A stretch of 64,000 nt of DNA from CAVSUB01 sp963816725 (GTDB lineage: Bacteria > Acidobacteriota > Vicinamibacteria > Vicinamibacterales > 2-12-FULL-66-21). Below, piece by piece: positions 16,782 to 26,150 of this stretch (position 1 is the first letter of the stretch; each line of letters begins with the position of its first letter). The translations under genes and the position numbers were made by a program. The notes beneath the pieces were generated by a model. It had not been told where the DNA came from. It searched no databases and saw nothing but the letters and a program-made list of their open reading frames with translations. The stretch covers positions 248,001 through 312,000 of the forward strand of contig CAWFMC010000006.1 in assembly GCA_963816725.1 (NCBI GenBank). The letters run 5' to 3'.

Positions 16782-19250
16782 ATGCTCCAGGACATCCGGC
16801 TGGCGCTGCGGCGGATGACGCGACGGCCGCTGTTCGCGCTCTCCGCGATCGGGACACTCGCCCTCGGCATCGCCGCGACGACCTCGATCTACTCGGTGAT
16901 CGACGGCGTGCTCCTGAAGCCGCTCCCGTTCCCCGATTCGCGGGCACTGGTCCGGGTGACCGCGGAGTACTCGGCGCAGGGGCTACGCGACGTGCCGTTC
17001 TCGCAGCCGGAACTGGACGACTTCGCCCGGCGCGCCGGCGTGTTCGCGTCGATTACCGGCATCTGGCCAATCAGCGCCAATCTCACCGGCACCGATCGCC
17101 CCGAGCGGGTCGAAGTCCTGCTCGCGAGCCCGAACTACTTCCAGGTGCTCGGCGCCCACGCCGCGCTGGGCCGCATCTTCACGCCCGACGACACCGTCCC
17201 CGGTATCGCGACGGTCGCCGTCATCAGCGACGGCCTGTGGCGCCGCGGCTTCGCCAGCGATCCGGCGATCATCGGCCGCACGCTGCGCATCGACGAGGAC
17301 GTCTACGAGGTCGTGGGCGTGATGCCCGCGACCTTCCGTCATCCCAGCGCCACGCTCGAAACGGACGTCGAGGTGTGGGCCCCGTCGGGATGGCAGGCGG
17401 CTCCGTTTCCGCCGCCCGGCTACAGCGCCCGGTTCGTCGCCGCCGCGATTGCGCGGCTCGCTCCCGGTGTGACGGCCGAGGCCGCCGGCGCCGGTCTCGA
17501 TCGTCTGGCCCGGACCTTGGCCACGGAGCATCCTGACGAGTACCCCCCGCGCCTTGGCTGGACGCCTCGGGTCCGCCCGCTCGCCGACGATCTCGTCGCC
17601 AGCATCCGTCCCGCGCTCGTCTTCCTGATGGCCGGCATCGTCTGCGTGATGCTGATCGCGATCTCGAACATCTCCAACCTGCTGCTGGTCCGCGCGGTGG
17701 AGCGGGAGCGCGAAGTGGCGATCCAGCGCGCACTCGGGGCGTCACGGGCGCGTGTCTTCAGCAGCGTGCTGGTCGAGGGTGTGGTGCTCGCGGTGGTCGG
17801 CGGCGCGGTGGGATTCCTGGCGAGCCTGTGGGGCGTGGACCTGCTCGTCAGCCTGATGCCGGATCGCCTGCCGCGGATCGCCGAGATCCACGTCGACCAG
17901 CGCGTTTTCGCGTTCACGCTCGCCATCTCGCTCGCGGCGGGGCTTCTCGTCGGGCTCGTACCGGCGCTGCAGTGCGCCGGGGCGGACGTCATCGAGCGAC
18001 TGAAGGCGGCTGGAGCGGCGGGCCGCGGCCATACCGGCGGCCGGGTGCGCCTGCGCAACGGGCTCGTCGTGATCCAGATGGCCGTCGCGTTCATCCTGCT
18101 GACCGCCGCGGCACTGCTGGTCCGGAGCTTGTGGAACATCGAGACCGTCGAGACCGGGATCCAGACCGACGGCTTGCTCACCGCGCGCGTGTGGTTGCCG
18201 CAGCCGAACGATCCGGCGAGCGGGCCATACTTCGATCACCGTGCCCGCGTTGTCTTGATGCGCGCGATGCTCGATCGGCTCTCGGCGATTCCGGGTATCG
18301 AATCCGCCGGCGTCACGACCGCCCTGCCGGCGACGACGGATAGCGGCAGCGCGCCGTTCGCGATCGAAGGCTGGACGCCGGACCGCCGCGACCTGGCCAG
18401 CGCGACGCCCGTTTCCGTGACGCCGGGCTACTTCCGCGCCTTGGGCATTCCGCTGGTCGCCGGCCGGCTCCTCGAGGATCACGACGATGTCGCGACCCGG
18501 CGCGCCGTGGTGGTCAACCAGACGTTCGCACGGACCTACCTGAGCGACGGCGCAGTCGTTGGGCGGCGGCTGCGGTTCATCGGCAGGCGCGGGCAAGTCC
18601 CCGCCGACGCGCCGTGGCTCACGGTGGTCGGCGTCGTGCGCGACGTCCGTGAAGACGGCGTCGATGCGCCCATCCGTCCGCAGATCTATCAGTCCCTCTG
18701 GCAGGTCTCGACCCTGGGGTTGGCGCTGGTCGTCAAAGGCCGGCACGCAACGCCCTCCCTGAGCGAGATCCGGACCGCAGTGCAGGATGCGGATCCGCGC
18801 CTTCCCATCTATGCGGTCCGCAGCGGGAGTGAGCTCCTGGCCGCGCAGCTCGCGCCACGGCTCTTCTCGACGCGTCTGATCAACGCCTTCGCTCTCTCGG
18901 CGCTGTTCCTGGCCGCCTTCGGCCTGCACGGCGTGATTGCTTACGGCGTGCGGCAGCGGACCCACGAGATCGGCGTCCGGGTGGCACTCGGGGCCAGCGC
19001 GCTGCGGATCCTGACGCTGGTGCTCGGGCAGGCGGCCCGGCTGACCGCGATCGGCATCGCCGTCGGCGTGCTCGGGGCCGCGGCGCTGGCCCGGCTGATT
19101 GCGACGCTCCTGTTCGACGCGAGCGTGACCGACGTCTCCACCCTCGTGCTCGTCGCACTGGTGCTGGCGGCGGTCGCCGCGCTGGCGACCCTCGGCGCGG
19201 CACGGCGGGCGGTGCGCATCGAAGCGGCGGTGGCGCTGCGCCAGCACTGA
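16782..19250 (+). CDS. ABC transporter permease, ADOP family (duplicated MacB/FtsX-like)
   Basis: An 822-residue membrane protein with two MacB-type periplasmic domains and two FtsX-like membrane blocks: one N-terminal TM (about 20-45), a core domain, three TMs near 270-410, another TM near 430, a second core domain and a final three-TM block. The start is set by GGAGG at 16773-16777 before ATG 16782. The N-terminal pattern LGIAATTSIYSVIDGVLLKPL is characteristic of the Acidobacterial duplicated orphan permeases, which usually lack a linked ATPase, as here. Likely exports or extracts an envelope substrate; identity unknown. Confidence 0.9.
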   Translation: MLQDIRLALRRMTRRPLFALSAIGTLALGIAATTSIYSVIDGVLLKPLPFPDSRALVRVTAEYSAQGLRDVPFSQPELDDFARRAGVFASITGIWPISANLTGTDRPERVEVLLASPNYFQVLGAHAALGRIFTPDDTVPGIATVAVISDGLWRRGFASDPAIIGRTLRIDEDVYEVVGVMPATFRHPSATLETDVEVWAPSGWQAAPFPPPGYSARFVAAAIARLAPGVTAEAAGAGLDRLARTLATEHPDEYPPRLGWTPRVRPLADDLVASIRPALVFLMAGIVCVMLIAISNISNLLLVRAVEREREVAIQRALGASRARVFSSVLVEGVVLAVVGGAVGFLASLWGVDLLVSLMPDRLPRIAEIHVDQRVFAFTLAISLAAGLLVGLVPALQCAGADVIERLKAAGAAGRGHTGGRVRLRNGLVVIQMAVAFILLTAAALLVRSLWNIETVETGIQTDGLLTARVWLPQPNDPASGPYFDHRARVVLMRAMLDRLSAIPGIESAGVTTALPATTDSGSAPFAIEGWTPDRRDLASATPVSVTPGYFRALGIPLVAGRLLEDHDDVATRRAVVVNQTFARTYLSDGAVVGRRLRFIGRRGQVPADAPWLTVVGVVRDVREDGVDAPIRPQIYQSLWQVSTLGLALVVKGRHATPSLSEIRTAVQDADPRLPIYAVRSGSELLAAQLAPRLFSTRLINAFALSALFLAAFGLHGVIAYGVRQRTHEIGVRVALGASALRILTLVLGQAARLTAIGIAVGVLGAAALARLIATLLFDASVTDVSTLVLVALVLAAVAALATLGAARRAVRIEAAVALRQH

Positions 19251-19323
19251 TCCCGGCGGGCCTTGCCCTGCCAGCCGTGCGGACGGCGCTATAATCGCGC
19301 GGCTGAGCCTCAGGAGGCGAGTC

Positions 19324-19755
19324 ATGACGCGCGAGGAAATCGTCGCTCTGTTCGAACGGCGAGAGGCGGCCTGGCGCGAACGCGATGCGGTCGCGCTGGC
19401 GGCGGACCATGCCCCGCACGGCGTGGTGATCAGCCCGACCGGCGGCGTCCTCGAAGGCCGGAAGGACATCGAGCGCATCTACCGTGTGTGGTTCACCGCC
19501 TTCGCCGACTTCGTCTTCGGGACCGAGGATCTGATCATCGAGGGGGACCGCGTCGCGCTCCTCGGCCGCGTCACGGGAAAGCACTCGGGTGAGTTCTTCG
19601 GCATGCCGGCTACGGGTCGCCGCATCGACATCGCCTGCGGCTGCTTCTTCCGCTTCGAGGACGGCCTCATCGTCCACGAGCGGCGGGTACTCGACTTCAC
19701 GGGCCTGCTGGTGCAGGTCGGCGTGCTGCGCGCCAAGCCGTCCGCCGGGGTCTGA
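19324..19755 (+). CDS. SnoaL/NTF2-like protein
   Basis: A 143-residue protein with the alpha+beta cone fold pattern of SnoaL-like (NTF2-like) proteins: an N-terminal helix (EEIVALFERREAAWRERDAVALAADHA), GxxxGRKDIERIYRVWFTAF-like segment, then beta-strands with GRVTGKHSGEFFGMPATGR and FRFEDGLIVHERRVLDF. Such proteins may be cyclases, isomerases or binding proteins; no active-site residues allow a decision. AGGAGG lies 8 bases before ATG. It ends one base from the end of the convergent sensor kinase gene. Confidence 0.85.
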   Translation: MTREEIVALFERREAAWRERDAVALAADHAPHGVVISPTGGVLEGRKDIERIYRVWFTAFADFVFGTEDLIIEGDRVALLGRVTGKHSGEFFGMPATGRRIDIACGCFFRFEDGLIVHERRVLDFTGLLVQVGVLRAKPSAGV

Positions 19756-19756
19756 T

Positions 19757-21934
19757 TCAGGGCTGTTGCGAGGGCCGGGCGGCGCGACGCGCCGGCACCG
19801 AACGCGGCAGCTCCACGACGAACCGCGCCCCGTGGCCGATGCCGTCGCTCTCGGCGCGGACGGTACCCGCATGAGCCTCGACGAGCGATCGCACGATCGC
19901 CAGACCCAGCCCGAGGCCGCCGTCTGTACGCGTCAGCGTCGTGTCTGCCTGCCAGAACGGCTCGAATACCCGCGGCAGATCGTGCGGGGCGATACCGCGG
20001 CCGCTGTCGGTCACGCTGATCGCAACGGTGGTCGCGTTCGAGACCACATCGACCGCGACCCGGCCGCCTTCCGGGGTGAACTTCACCGCATTGGACAGCA
20101 GGTTCGAGACGATCTGCTGCAGCCGCGCCGGATCCCCCTCGACGACGACGGTCGGGTCGGCCATCGTCAGCGCCACTACGATCCGCCGCGTGGCCGCGGA
20201 CGGCTCGATCGCTTCCACGACCGTGGTGATGAGGCTGCCGATCGCGACCGGAGCCGCGTGGACCACCGCCTGCCCGGTCGCGAAACGGGAGACGTCGAGG
20301 AGGTCGTCGATCAGCCGCGCCTGCAGCAGCGCGTTGCGTTCGATGATCGCCAACGCTTTCGCCGTGCCGGCACCATCGAGCGAGCCCACGCTGAGCATGT
20401 GCGACCAGCCGAGGATCGCGTTCAACGGCGTGCGCAGCTCGTGCGAGACGATCGCCAGGAACTCGTCCTTCATCCGGCTCGCCGCTTCGGCCTGACGCCG
20501 CGCCGACTGCGCGTCGGCGAGCTCGCGGCGCTGCTCTTCGGCGCGCTTGCGATCGGTGATGTCGAGCTCCGTGCCGAGCATCAGGATTGGCCGCCCATCG
20601 CTATCGCAGACCGTGCGGCCGCGGCCCGCCACGGTCCGCTCGGTCCCATCGGGACGGACGATCCGGTGTTCCACCTCGAACAGGCCGCCGGTCGCGAGCG
20701 CCTCGCGTACGGCCTCCTCGAGGCGGGCCCGATCGTCGCGGTGGACCATGTTGATGAAGCTTTGATAGTTGACGTCGAAACGTCCCGGCTCGACGCCGTA
20801 GATCCGGTAGACCTCGTCGGACCAACGCAGGTGGTCGGCCTCTACGTCCCATTCCCAGCTGCCCACGTGGGCCAGCGCCTGTGCCTCGAGCAGCCGGCTC
20901 TCGCTCGAGCGCAGCGCCCCCTGGACCCGCTCGCGGGCGGCGATCTCGACGTGCAGTTCGTCGTTGGTCAGCTTCAGCTGATCGGTGCGCTGCGAGACAC
21001 GCCGTTCGAGCTGGTCGTAGAGTCGCTGACGCTCACCGACGAGCGCGGCCACCGCGGCGGTGGTGACGGCGACCACGCCGGCAAAGGTCTGCGCCAACAG
21101 GAGCCCGCGGTTCGGGAGATCGGCGGCATAGGGCCCATACCGGCCGAGCGTGCCCCAGACGGCGACAATCGATAGCGCGACCGAGGCAACCGCGGTTTCG
21201 CGCTGGCCAACCCGGAAGGCCGGCCACAACGCCAGGGGAATGCACAGGAACCCGAGCGGATAGGACGCACGCGCCGGCTGGCCACCATAGCGGAAAACGG
21301 CGGCGCCGACGGCGACCAACACGAACGTGACGAGCAGGCCCTCGATGTGCTCGACCCGGGTGCGCGGCCTGCGATCGGTCCACAGCAGGATCAGCGCCGG
21401 GGCGTAGAGGATCGCGCCGAGCGCATCCCCCATCCACCACGTCACCCACAGCACCCGGAACAGGCCTGGATCGGACAGGTGCGCGAGGGTCAGCGCGGAC
21501 ACGCCGACGACCGCGCTCACGATCGGCGCGATGATCGCCGCGCCGACGCCGAAGAAGAACACGTCGCGGCTCCGCTGGAAGGCCTGGGCGCCGTTGGCGA
21601 AGCGCTCGACCAGATAGACGGCGACAAGCGCCTCGCAGGTGTTGCCGGCCGCGATCACGGCGGAGACCCACAGCGTGCCGGACGTCGTGAGGTTGACGAG
21701 CAACGCGCCGGCCGCGACAGCCGGCCACAAGTCCCGTCCGAACAGCACCAGTGCGGCGATGGCGATGCCCGTCGGCGGCCAGATCGGTGAGGCGCTGGCG
21801 TTCAGGTAGGCGAGGCTCAAGCCGACCCGCCCGGCCACGTAATAGGCCAGCGTCAGGGCGGCGAGGCGCACGATGGCCGCGGAGCGGCCCTGAACGCGAA
21901 CGGTCATGGAGTCGTTTCGGGAGCGGGTGATCAC
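19757..21934 (-). CDS. MASE1-PAS sensor histidine kinase
   Basis: A membrane-bound two-component kinase of about 716-725 residues. The N-terminal third has about eight membrane segments with WPPTGIAIAALVLFG and WWMGDALGAILYAP, a MASE1 integral sensor. A coiled-coil linker leads to a PAS domain (about 345-460, ending GTELDITDRKRAEE). The HisKA phosphorylation box FLAIVSHELRTPLN follows, then the HATPase with N-box NLLSNAVKFTPEGG, G1 DSGRGI and G2 GGLGLGLAI. No response regulator is adjacent, so the partner is elsewhere. GTG 21934 or ATG 21907 could be the start. Confidence 0.92.
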   Translation of the reverse strand: MITRSRNDSMTVRVQGRSAAIVRLAALTLAYYVAGRVGLSLAYLNASASPIWPPTGIAIAALVLFGRDLWPAVAAGALLVNLTTSGTLWVSAVIAAGNTCEALVAVYLVERFANGAQAFQRSRDVFFFGVGAAIIAPIVSAVVGVSALTLAHLSDPGLFRVLWVTWWMGDALGAILYAPALILLWTDRRPRTRVEHIEGLLVTFVLVAVGAAVFRYGGQPARASYPLGFLCIPLALWPAFRVGQRETAVASVALSIVAVWGTLGRYGPYAADLPNRGLLLAQTFAGVVAVTTAAVAALVGERQRLYDQLERRVSQRTDQLKLTNDELHVEIAARERVQGALRSSESRLLEAQALAHVGSWEWDVEADHLRWSDEVYRIYGVEPGRFDVNYQSFINMVHRDDRARLEEAVREALATGGLFEVEHRIVRPDGTERTVAGRGRTVCDSDGRPILMLGTELDITDRKRAEEQRRELADAQSARRQAEAASRMKDEFLAIVSHELRTPLNAILGWSHMLSVGSLDGAGTAKALAIIERNALLQARLIDDLLDVSRFATGQAVVHAAPVAIGSLITTVVEAIEPSAATRRIVVALTMADPTVVVEGDPARLQQIVSNLLSNAVKFTPEGGRVAVDVVSNATTVAISVTDSGRGIAPHDLPRVFEPFWQADTTLTRTDGGLGLGLAIVRSLVEAHAGTVRAESDGIGHGARFVVELPRSVPARRAARPSQQP

Positions 21935-21953
21935 CGGAGCCGCGGTCTCCGAG

Positions 21954-22211
21954 TCATGGGTGCTGCAGCATGGTCACCACGACTGCGGCGGTCGCGCCCG
22001 CCAGCACCGCGCGCGCCAGAGCCGTCAGCACCCGCGGACCGCGCGCCCGGCGGCTCGTAAAGCCGCCGCTCAGGCCGAATGCCGCCCCAAGCACGGCACC
22101 GCCGGCTGGCGACAGCGTGGCCCCGGTCAACACGGCGATCGCCGTTGCCGCGAGCGCCGCGCACGCACCAAGCAACATCGAAGCGAGGAGAAGGAAGCCG
22201 GCCCCTTTCAC
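21954..22211 (-). CDS. Small hypothetical membrane protein
   Basis: An 85-residue reading frame with two to three hydrophobic segments (about 4-24, 32-48 and 64-82) separated by a basic loop SRRARGPRV. It is directly upstream of the sensor kinase on the same strand (about 20 bp gap), which supports a cotranscribed gene. Start GTG 22211 has no good ribosome site and ATG 22178 is an alternative. No family recognised; moderately likely to be real. Confidence 0.45.
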   Translation of the reverse strand: MKGAGFLLLASMLLGACAALAATAIAVLTGATLSPAGGAVLGAAFGLSGGFTSRRARGPRVLTALARAVLAGATAAVVVTMLQHP

Positions 22212-22278
22212 GCGTAGACTGGGACGATATCATGCACCAGCGCGCCGCCAGCGCCGCTGTGCGGAGGCGTGACGCGAG

Positions 22279-23196
22279 ATGCCCGAGCTCCCTGACATCA
22301 GCGCCTACCTCGAGGCTCTGCAACCGCGCGTCGTCGGTCAGCCGCTCGAACGCGTGCGCCTGGGAAACCCGTTCCTGGTCCGGACGATCCGGCCCGAGCC
22401 GCAGGAGCTGGTCGGGCACCGCGTCGAAGGTCTGCATCGACTGGGCAAGCGGATCGTGTTCGCCTTCGAGGCGGACCTCTACATGATCGTGCACCTGATG
22501 ATCGCCGGTCGCTTCCGGTGGCGCCCGCGCGGCGCGGCCCTTCCCGGCAAGCTGGGCCTCGCGGCGTTCGACTTCCCGACCGGCACGCTGCTCTTCACGG
22601 AAGCCGGTTCCAGGCGCCAGGCCTCGGTCCACATTGTCGAAGGGGTGGACGCTCTGGCGGACTTCAACCCGGGAGGCCTGGAAGTGCTCGACGCCGACCT
22701 CCAGCAGTTCGAGACCCGGTTGACGCGCCACAATCACACGCTCAAACGGGCGCTCACCGACCCGCACATCTTCAGCGGCATCGGCAACGCCTACTCCGAC
22801 GAGATCCTCCACGCCGCGCGGCTCTCACCCATGAAGCTGACCTCGAGCCTGACGCGTGCGGAAATCGCCCAGCTGTTCGAGGCGACACGTGCGACGCTGA
22901 ACTCATGGATTGCGCGCCTTAGCGCGGAAGCCCGTGTCGCGTTTCCGGAGAAGGTGACCGCCTTCCGCGAGGGCATGGCTGTCCACGGCCGCTACGGCAA
23001 GCCGTGCCCTGTCTGCGGCTCGCCGATTCAGCGCATCGTCTACGCCACCAACGAGGCCAACTATTGCAGCCGATGCCAGACCGGCGGGCGGCTGCTGTCC
23101 GATCGCGCCCTGTCACGCCTGTTGAAGGACGACTGGCCGCGCACGCTCGATCAGCTGGAGGCCCGTCGCGAGCGTCTCGGGCCTGAGCCATCCTGA
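22279..23196 (+). CDS. Fpg/Nei-family DNA glycosylase/AP lyase
   Basis: A 305-residue base-excision repair enzyme. The catalytic N-terminus is MPELPD (P2 nucleophile, E3), a conserved Lys is K57 (RLGKRIVF), the H2TH region is near 155-210, and a four-Cys zinc finger is at C243, C246, C263 and C266. The usual finger Arg region (GRST before the third Cys) is replaced by TNEAN, and about 38 residues extend past the finger. The enzyme should excise oxidised purines or related lesions, but the finger change may alter specificity, so I do not choose between Fpg and Nei. Next gene follows 23 bp downstream. Confidence 0.9.
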   Translation: MPELPDISAYLEALQPRVVGQPLERVRLGNPFLVRTIRPEPQELVGHRVEGLHRLGKRIVFAFEADLYMIVHLMIAGRFRWRPRGAALPGKLGLAAFDFPTGTLLFTEAGSRRQASVHIVEGVDALADFNPGGLEVLDADLQQFETRLTRHNHTLKRALTDPHIFSGIGNAYSDEILHAARLSPMKLTSSLTRAEIAQLFEATRATLNSWIARLSAEARVAFPEKVTAFREGMAVHGRYGKPCPVCGSPIQRIVYATNEANYCSRCQTGGRLLSDRALSRLLKDDWPRTLDQLEARRERLGPEPS

Positions 23197-23219
23197 CTAC
23201 CGTTCACGCCTTCCGAGGT

Positions 23220-25211
23220 ATGCGGGACCGCGCAGTTCGTCCTCACCTCCGGCGCTGGCTTCGATTCAATGCCGTGGGGGCGACTGGCATCGCACTGCAG
23301 CTCGGGCTGCTGGCGCTGCTGACGCGCGTCGCCGGCTGGCCGTATCTCCCGGCGACGCTGGTGGCCGTCGAGCTCACCGTGCTGCACAACCTGGCCTGGC
23401 ACGAAGGCTGGACGTGGCGCGATCGGCCGGCGCGGTCGCCGCGCGCGCGGCTGGTCCGGGCGGCACGCTTCCATGGTGTCGCCGGCGCGGTGTCTCTCGC
23501 CGGCAACGTGACGATCATGTGGCTCGTTGCCGGCCGGCTCGGTCTCGACCCGATCCTCGCGAACGTGCTGGCCATCGCCGCCTGCTCGCTCCTGAATTTC
23601 GTCGGCAGCGACCGGCTCGTCTTCGCGACCACTCGGCGAGGCGCCGTGGAGGTTCCGCGCCTCGCGCCGAAGAGCGGCGAGGACGCGACCGGGCGCACTG
23701 GCGATCGCTGCCGGCCACCCGCTCCGTACCCTGCGGCGCCAACATTGATCGCGACGCTCGCTGTCGCGCTGCTTCCGGTGCATCTCGCCGGTGACAGCGG
23801 GCCGGTGCATCCGGCAACGCTGGTGGCGTGGACCGCGTACGAGCGCCAGGTGGACGCGCGCTACACCCGCGACACAGGGGCCGCCTTCTTTGCCGCCGAC
23901 ACGCTCGGCGGACCGGGATCGTGGCGGCCGGACGCGCTCGCTGGCGCAACGCCGATGTTCCAGGCCCGCGCCGCGGCCGCCGGCCTGGCCGCGCCCGATG
24001 TGCCGGACGGCCGGATCCATCACTGGGTCGGGGCGACGTTCGTGCCAGGCAGGACGGTCGCGGAGGTGATCGATTCGCTCGAAGCTCAGGCGGGCCGCGA
24101 AGCCGGCGCCTACGACGACGTGATCGCGTCGCGGCTGCTGTCCCGGGATGGTGATCGCGTCCACGTCTTCCTGAAGCTGCGGCGGACGAAGATCGTGACC
24201 GCGACCTACAACACCGAGCACCGCGTCGAGTATCGGCGGATCGAGGCGACGCGCGGCTCGAGCCGCAGCGTCGCTACTCGGATCGTGGAGCTCGCCGACG
24301 CCGGCACGGCAACCGAGCGCGAGAAGACACCCGACGAGGACAGCGGGTATCTGTGGCGGCTCAATGCCTACTGGCGTTTCGAACAGGCCGGCGGGGGTGT
24401 GTTGATCGAGTGTGAGTCCGTGAGTCTGAGCCGGGCGGCGCCGTCGCTGCTTCGGCCGTTCATCTCGGGGATCGTGGAGGGCGTCGCCCGCGAGTCGCTG
24501 GAGCGGACGCTGCTCAGCGTACGCCGGGCGCTGACCGCGCGGCACCACGACTCGCGCGACGCGCCGGTGATTTGCAGGCGCCTCGATCACTGTCAGGTGA
24601 TCCGGCGGCGACTCGATGCCGCGCAGAATCATGTCAATGACCGCCGGTCGCGGGTCAGTGCGCGGAGCGTGTGCCCGCGCGCCAGGAGCGCTTCCATTCG
24701 TGGAGAGCCGACGTCGCCGGGTGCCGCCGCTGACGAAGACGGCCCGGCCCGTTCGCTACTTGAACAGATCGTCGAACGCCTGACGTGCGCTCGACGGCGC
24801 CGTGGTCTTGGTCTCGCGCGACACCGTCGTGCGCGGCTCGAACAGCGGGCAGCTGTTGCGCGCATCCTTCGGGCTGATGCGGGCCGGGATCGGCTTGATG
24901 CACTCGAACGCGGCGCTGGTGTCGAAGTTGGCGCACTGCGCGCAGGCGTGGAGATCGGCCCCGCAGCGATTGCACCGCGCGTCCTCCGACCACGCCGTCG
25001 CGACGGTCAGCTCATTGCCGCACCGGGTGCACTTCACCGCCTCACGGAAGCTGGGCACGGCGAAGGTCTTCGGAGTCGTCGGCGGCTGGCCGCGCGGCGC
25101 GTACTCCTTCTTTTCTACCGGCCGCTGCTCGGGTCGGGGCGCGCGCGGCTCGTCCTGATAGCCGCGCTGGCGATATTTGCGTTCGGACATGGTCCTCCGG
25201 TTCGCTGCTGA
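23220..25211 (+). CDS. GtrA-like membrane domain fused to secreted hypothetical domain; 3' end doubtful
   Basis: The frame codes for 663 residues. Residues about 10-140 are a GtrA-like four-TM domain (lipid-linked sugar translocation family), ending in LLNFVGSDRLVFA as such domains do. A new hydrophobic export-like segment (about 176-191) starts a second domain of about 260 residues (GRIHHWVGATFVPG, DSGYLWRLNAYWRF), which resembles a common secreted Acidobacterial family of unknown function. That domain normally ends near residue 445 (base about 24550). The remaining 220 residues are Arg/Ala-rich and lie antisense to the zinc-ribbon gene 24756-25190, so they are probably not real. A one-base shift would give a stop at 24568. 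The fusion itself may also be an artefact. Confidence 0.6.
   Translation: MRDRAVRPHLRRWLRFNAVGATGIALQLGLLALLTRVAGWPYLPATLVAVELTVLHNLAWHEGWTWRDRPARSPRARLVRAARFHGVAGAVSLAGNVTIMWLVAGRLGLDPILANVLAIAACSLLNFVGSDRLVFATTRRGAVEVPRLAPKSGEDATGRTGDRCRPPAPYPAAPTLIATLAVALLPVHLAGDSGPVHPATLVAWTAYERQVDARYTRDTGAAFFAADTLGGPGSWRPDALAGATPMFQARAAAAGLAAPDVPDGRIHHWVGATFVPGRTVAEVIDSLEAQAGREAGAYDDVIASRLLSRDGDRVHVFLKLRRTKIVTATYNTEHRVEYRRIEATRGSSRSVATRIVELADAGTATEREKTPDEDSGYLWRLNAYWRFEQAGGGVLIECESVSLSRAAPSLLRPFISGIVEGVARESLERTLLSVRRALTARHHDSRDAPVICRRLDHCQVIRRRLDAAQNHVNDRRSRVSARSVCPRARSASIRGEPTSPGAAADEDGPARSLLEQIVERLTCARRRRGLGLARHRRARLEQRAAVARILRADAGRDRLDALERGAGVEVGALRAGVEIGPAAIAPRVLRPRRRDGQLIAAPGALHRLTEAGHGEGLRSRRRLAARRVLLLFYRPLLGSGRARLVLIAALAIFAFGHGPPVRC
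24756..25190 (-). CDS. Zinc-ribbon protein
   Basis: A 144-residue cytosolic protein. A basic, Pro-rich N-terminus (about 1-45) precedes a metal-binding region with CTRCGNE, CNRCGADLHACAQC and later single Cys residues (ECIKP, NSCPLF), giving several CxxC pairs that can bind zinc. Similar short zinc-ribbon proteins occur across Acidobacteria; their function is unknown. The gene lies antisense to the doubtful tail of the GtrA fusion frame. The Cys pairs and compact organisation make this strand the more credible coding strand. Confidence 0.75.
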   Translation of the reverse strand: MSERKYRQRGYQDEPRAPRPEQRPVEKKEYAPRGQPPTTPKTFAVPSFREAVKCTRCGNELTVATAWSEDARCNRCGADLHACAQCANFDTSAAFECIKPIPARISPKDARNSCPLFEPRTTVSRETKTTAPSSARQAFDDLFK

Positions 25212-25341
25212 GCGGGTGCGGCGGCGATTATAGTGCGGACGCGGCGGCCGTGCGCGCCCGGTCGCGCGCGCGCCCCAGGACGTGCCGGTCTGGAACGGAA
25301 CCCCCAGAACCGGCGTATATCGGCCTCAGGAGAACCGGCGC

Positions 25342-26142
25342 ATGCTGAATCCGTCCCGACGATCGCATCCGATCCTGCTCGCGCTCGCGGTGCTCGCCAT
25401 CGCCGCCACTTCCGCCTGCGACATCGTCACCGCGGACCTGAAGTCGCAGGCCACCGCCGACTGGCGGAAGACGTTCAGCCTCGAGCCCGGCGGCAGGCTG
25501 GAGATCGAGAACGTCAACGGCCGCATCCACGTCACGCCGTCAGACAACAGCCAAATCGAGATCGTCGCGCAGAAGAAGGCGAAGGCCGTTTCCGAGGACG
25601 CCGCCAAGGAGGCGCTCGGTCAAATCGAGATCGCCGACACCGTCTCGGGTTCGACGATTCACGTCAAGACGAAGACGCCTCGCTCGAACGGGATGCTCGG
25701 TGGCTCGACCGAGGTGTCCTACAGCGTGCGCGTACCGGCCGGCGCCGAAGTCAAGTTCGTCACCGTCAACGGCGGCATCGAATTGTCGCGCCTGAGCGGA
25801 AAGATCGAGGCCGAGACCGTCAATGGTGGAATCGTCGCCCGAGAGATCAGCGGCCCGATCGAAGCCACGACCACCAACGGCGGCGTAGACGTCGACTTGA
25901 CGTCAGTGGCGAAAGGCGGCGTGAAGCTGGGATGCACGAACGGCGCGATCAAGCTGCGGCTGCCGTCCGATGCCGCGGCGACGATCTCCGCGAGCGTCGC
26001 GAACGGCGGGATTGATGCCGACGGCATGCAACTCGAGAAGACGGAGTCTTCCCGGCGCAGCCTCGAAGCGCGGATGAATGGAGGGGGCCCGACGATCAAG
26101 ATCTCGGGCACCAACGGCGGGATCAAAATCAGCGCGCGCTAA
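25342..26142 (+). CDS. DUF4097-type beta-strand repeat protein, exported
   Basis: A 266-residue envelope protein. The N-terminus is hydrophobic and ends in AATSAC, so it may be a lipoprotein, although Thr at -3 is not ideal. The body consists of repeated short beta-strands with a recurring V(N/T)GG(I/V) unit (FVTVNGGIELSRLSG, ETVNGGIVAREI, TTNGGVDVDL, NGGIKISAR), the hallmark of the DUF4097 beta-helix-like family. AGGAGA about 10 bases upstream supports ATG 25342. Role unknown. The convergent topoisomerase gene ends 9 bp away. Confidence 0.8.
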   Translation: MLNPSRRSHPILLALAVLAIAATSACDIVTADLKSQATADWRKTFSLEPGGRLEIENVNGRIHVTPSDNSQIEIVAQKKAKAVSEDAAKEALGQIEIADTVSGSTIHVKTKTPRSNGMLGGSTEVSYSVRVPAGAEVKFVTVNGGIELSRLSGKIEAETVNGGIVAREISGPIEATTTNGGVDVDLTSVAKGGVKLGCTNGAIKLRLPSDAAATISASVANGGIDADGMQLEKTESSRRSLEARMNGGGPTIKISGTNGGIKISAR

Positions 26143-26150
26143 ACATCCGG

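Noticed and set aside
17742..19478. 578-codon minus-strand frame antisense to the ADOP permease
   Set aside because: Arg/Gln-rich with no family similarity, a shadow of the permease codons.
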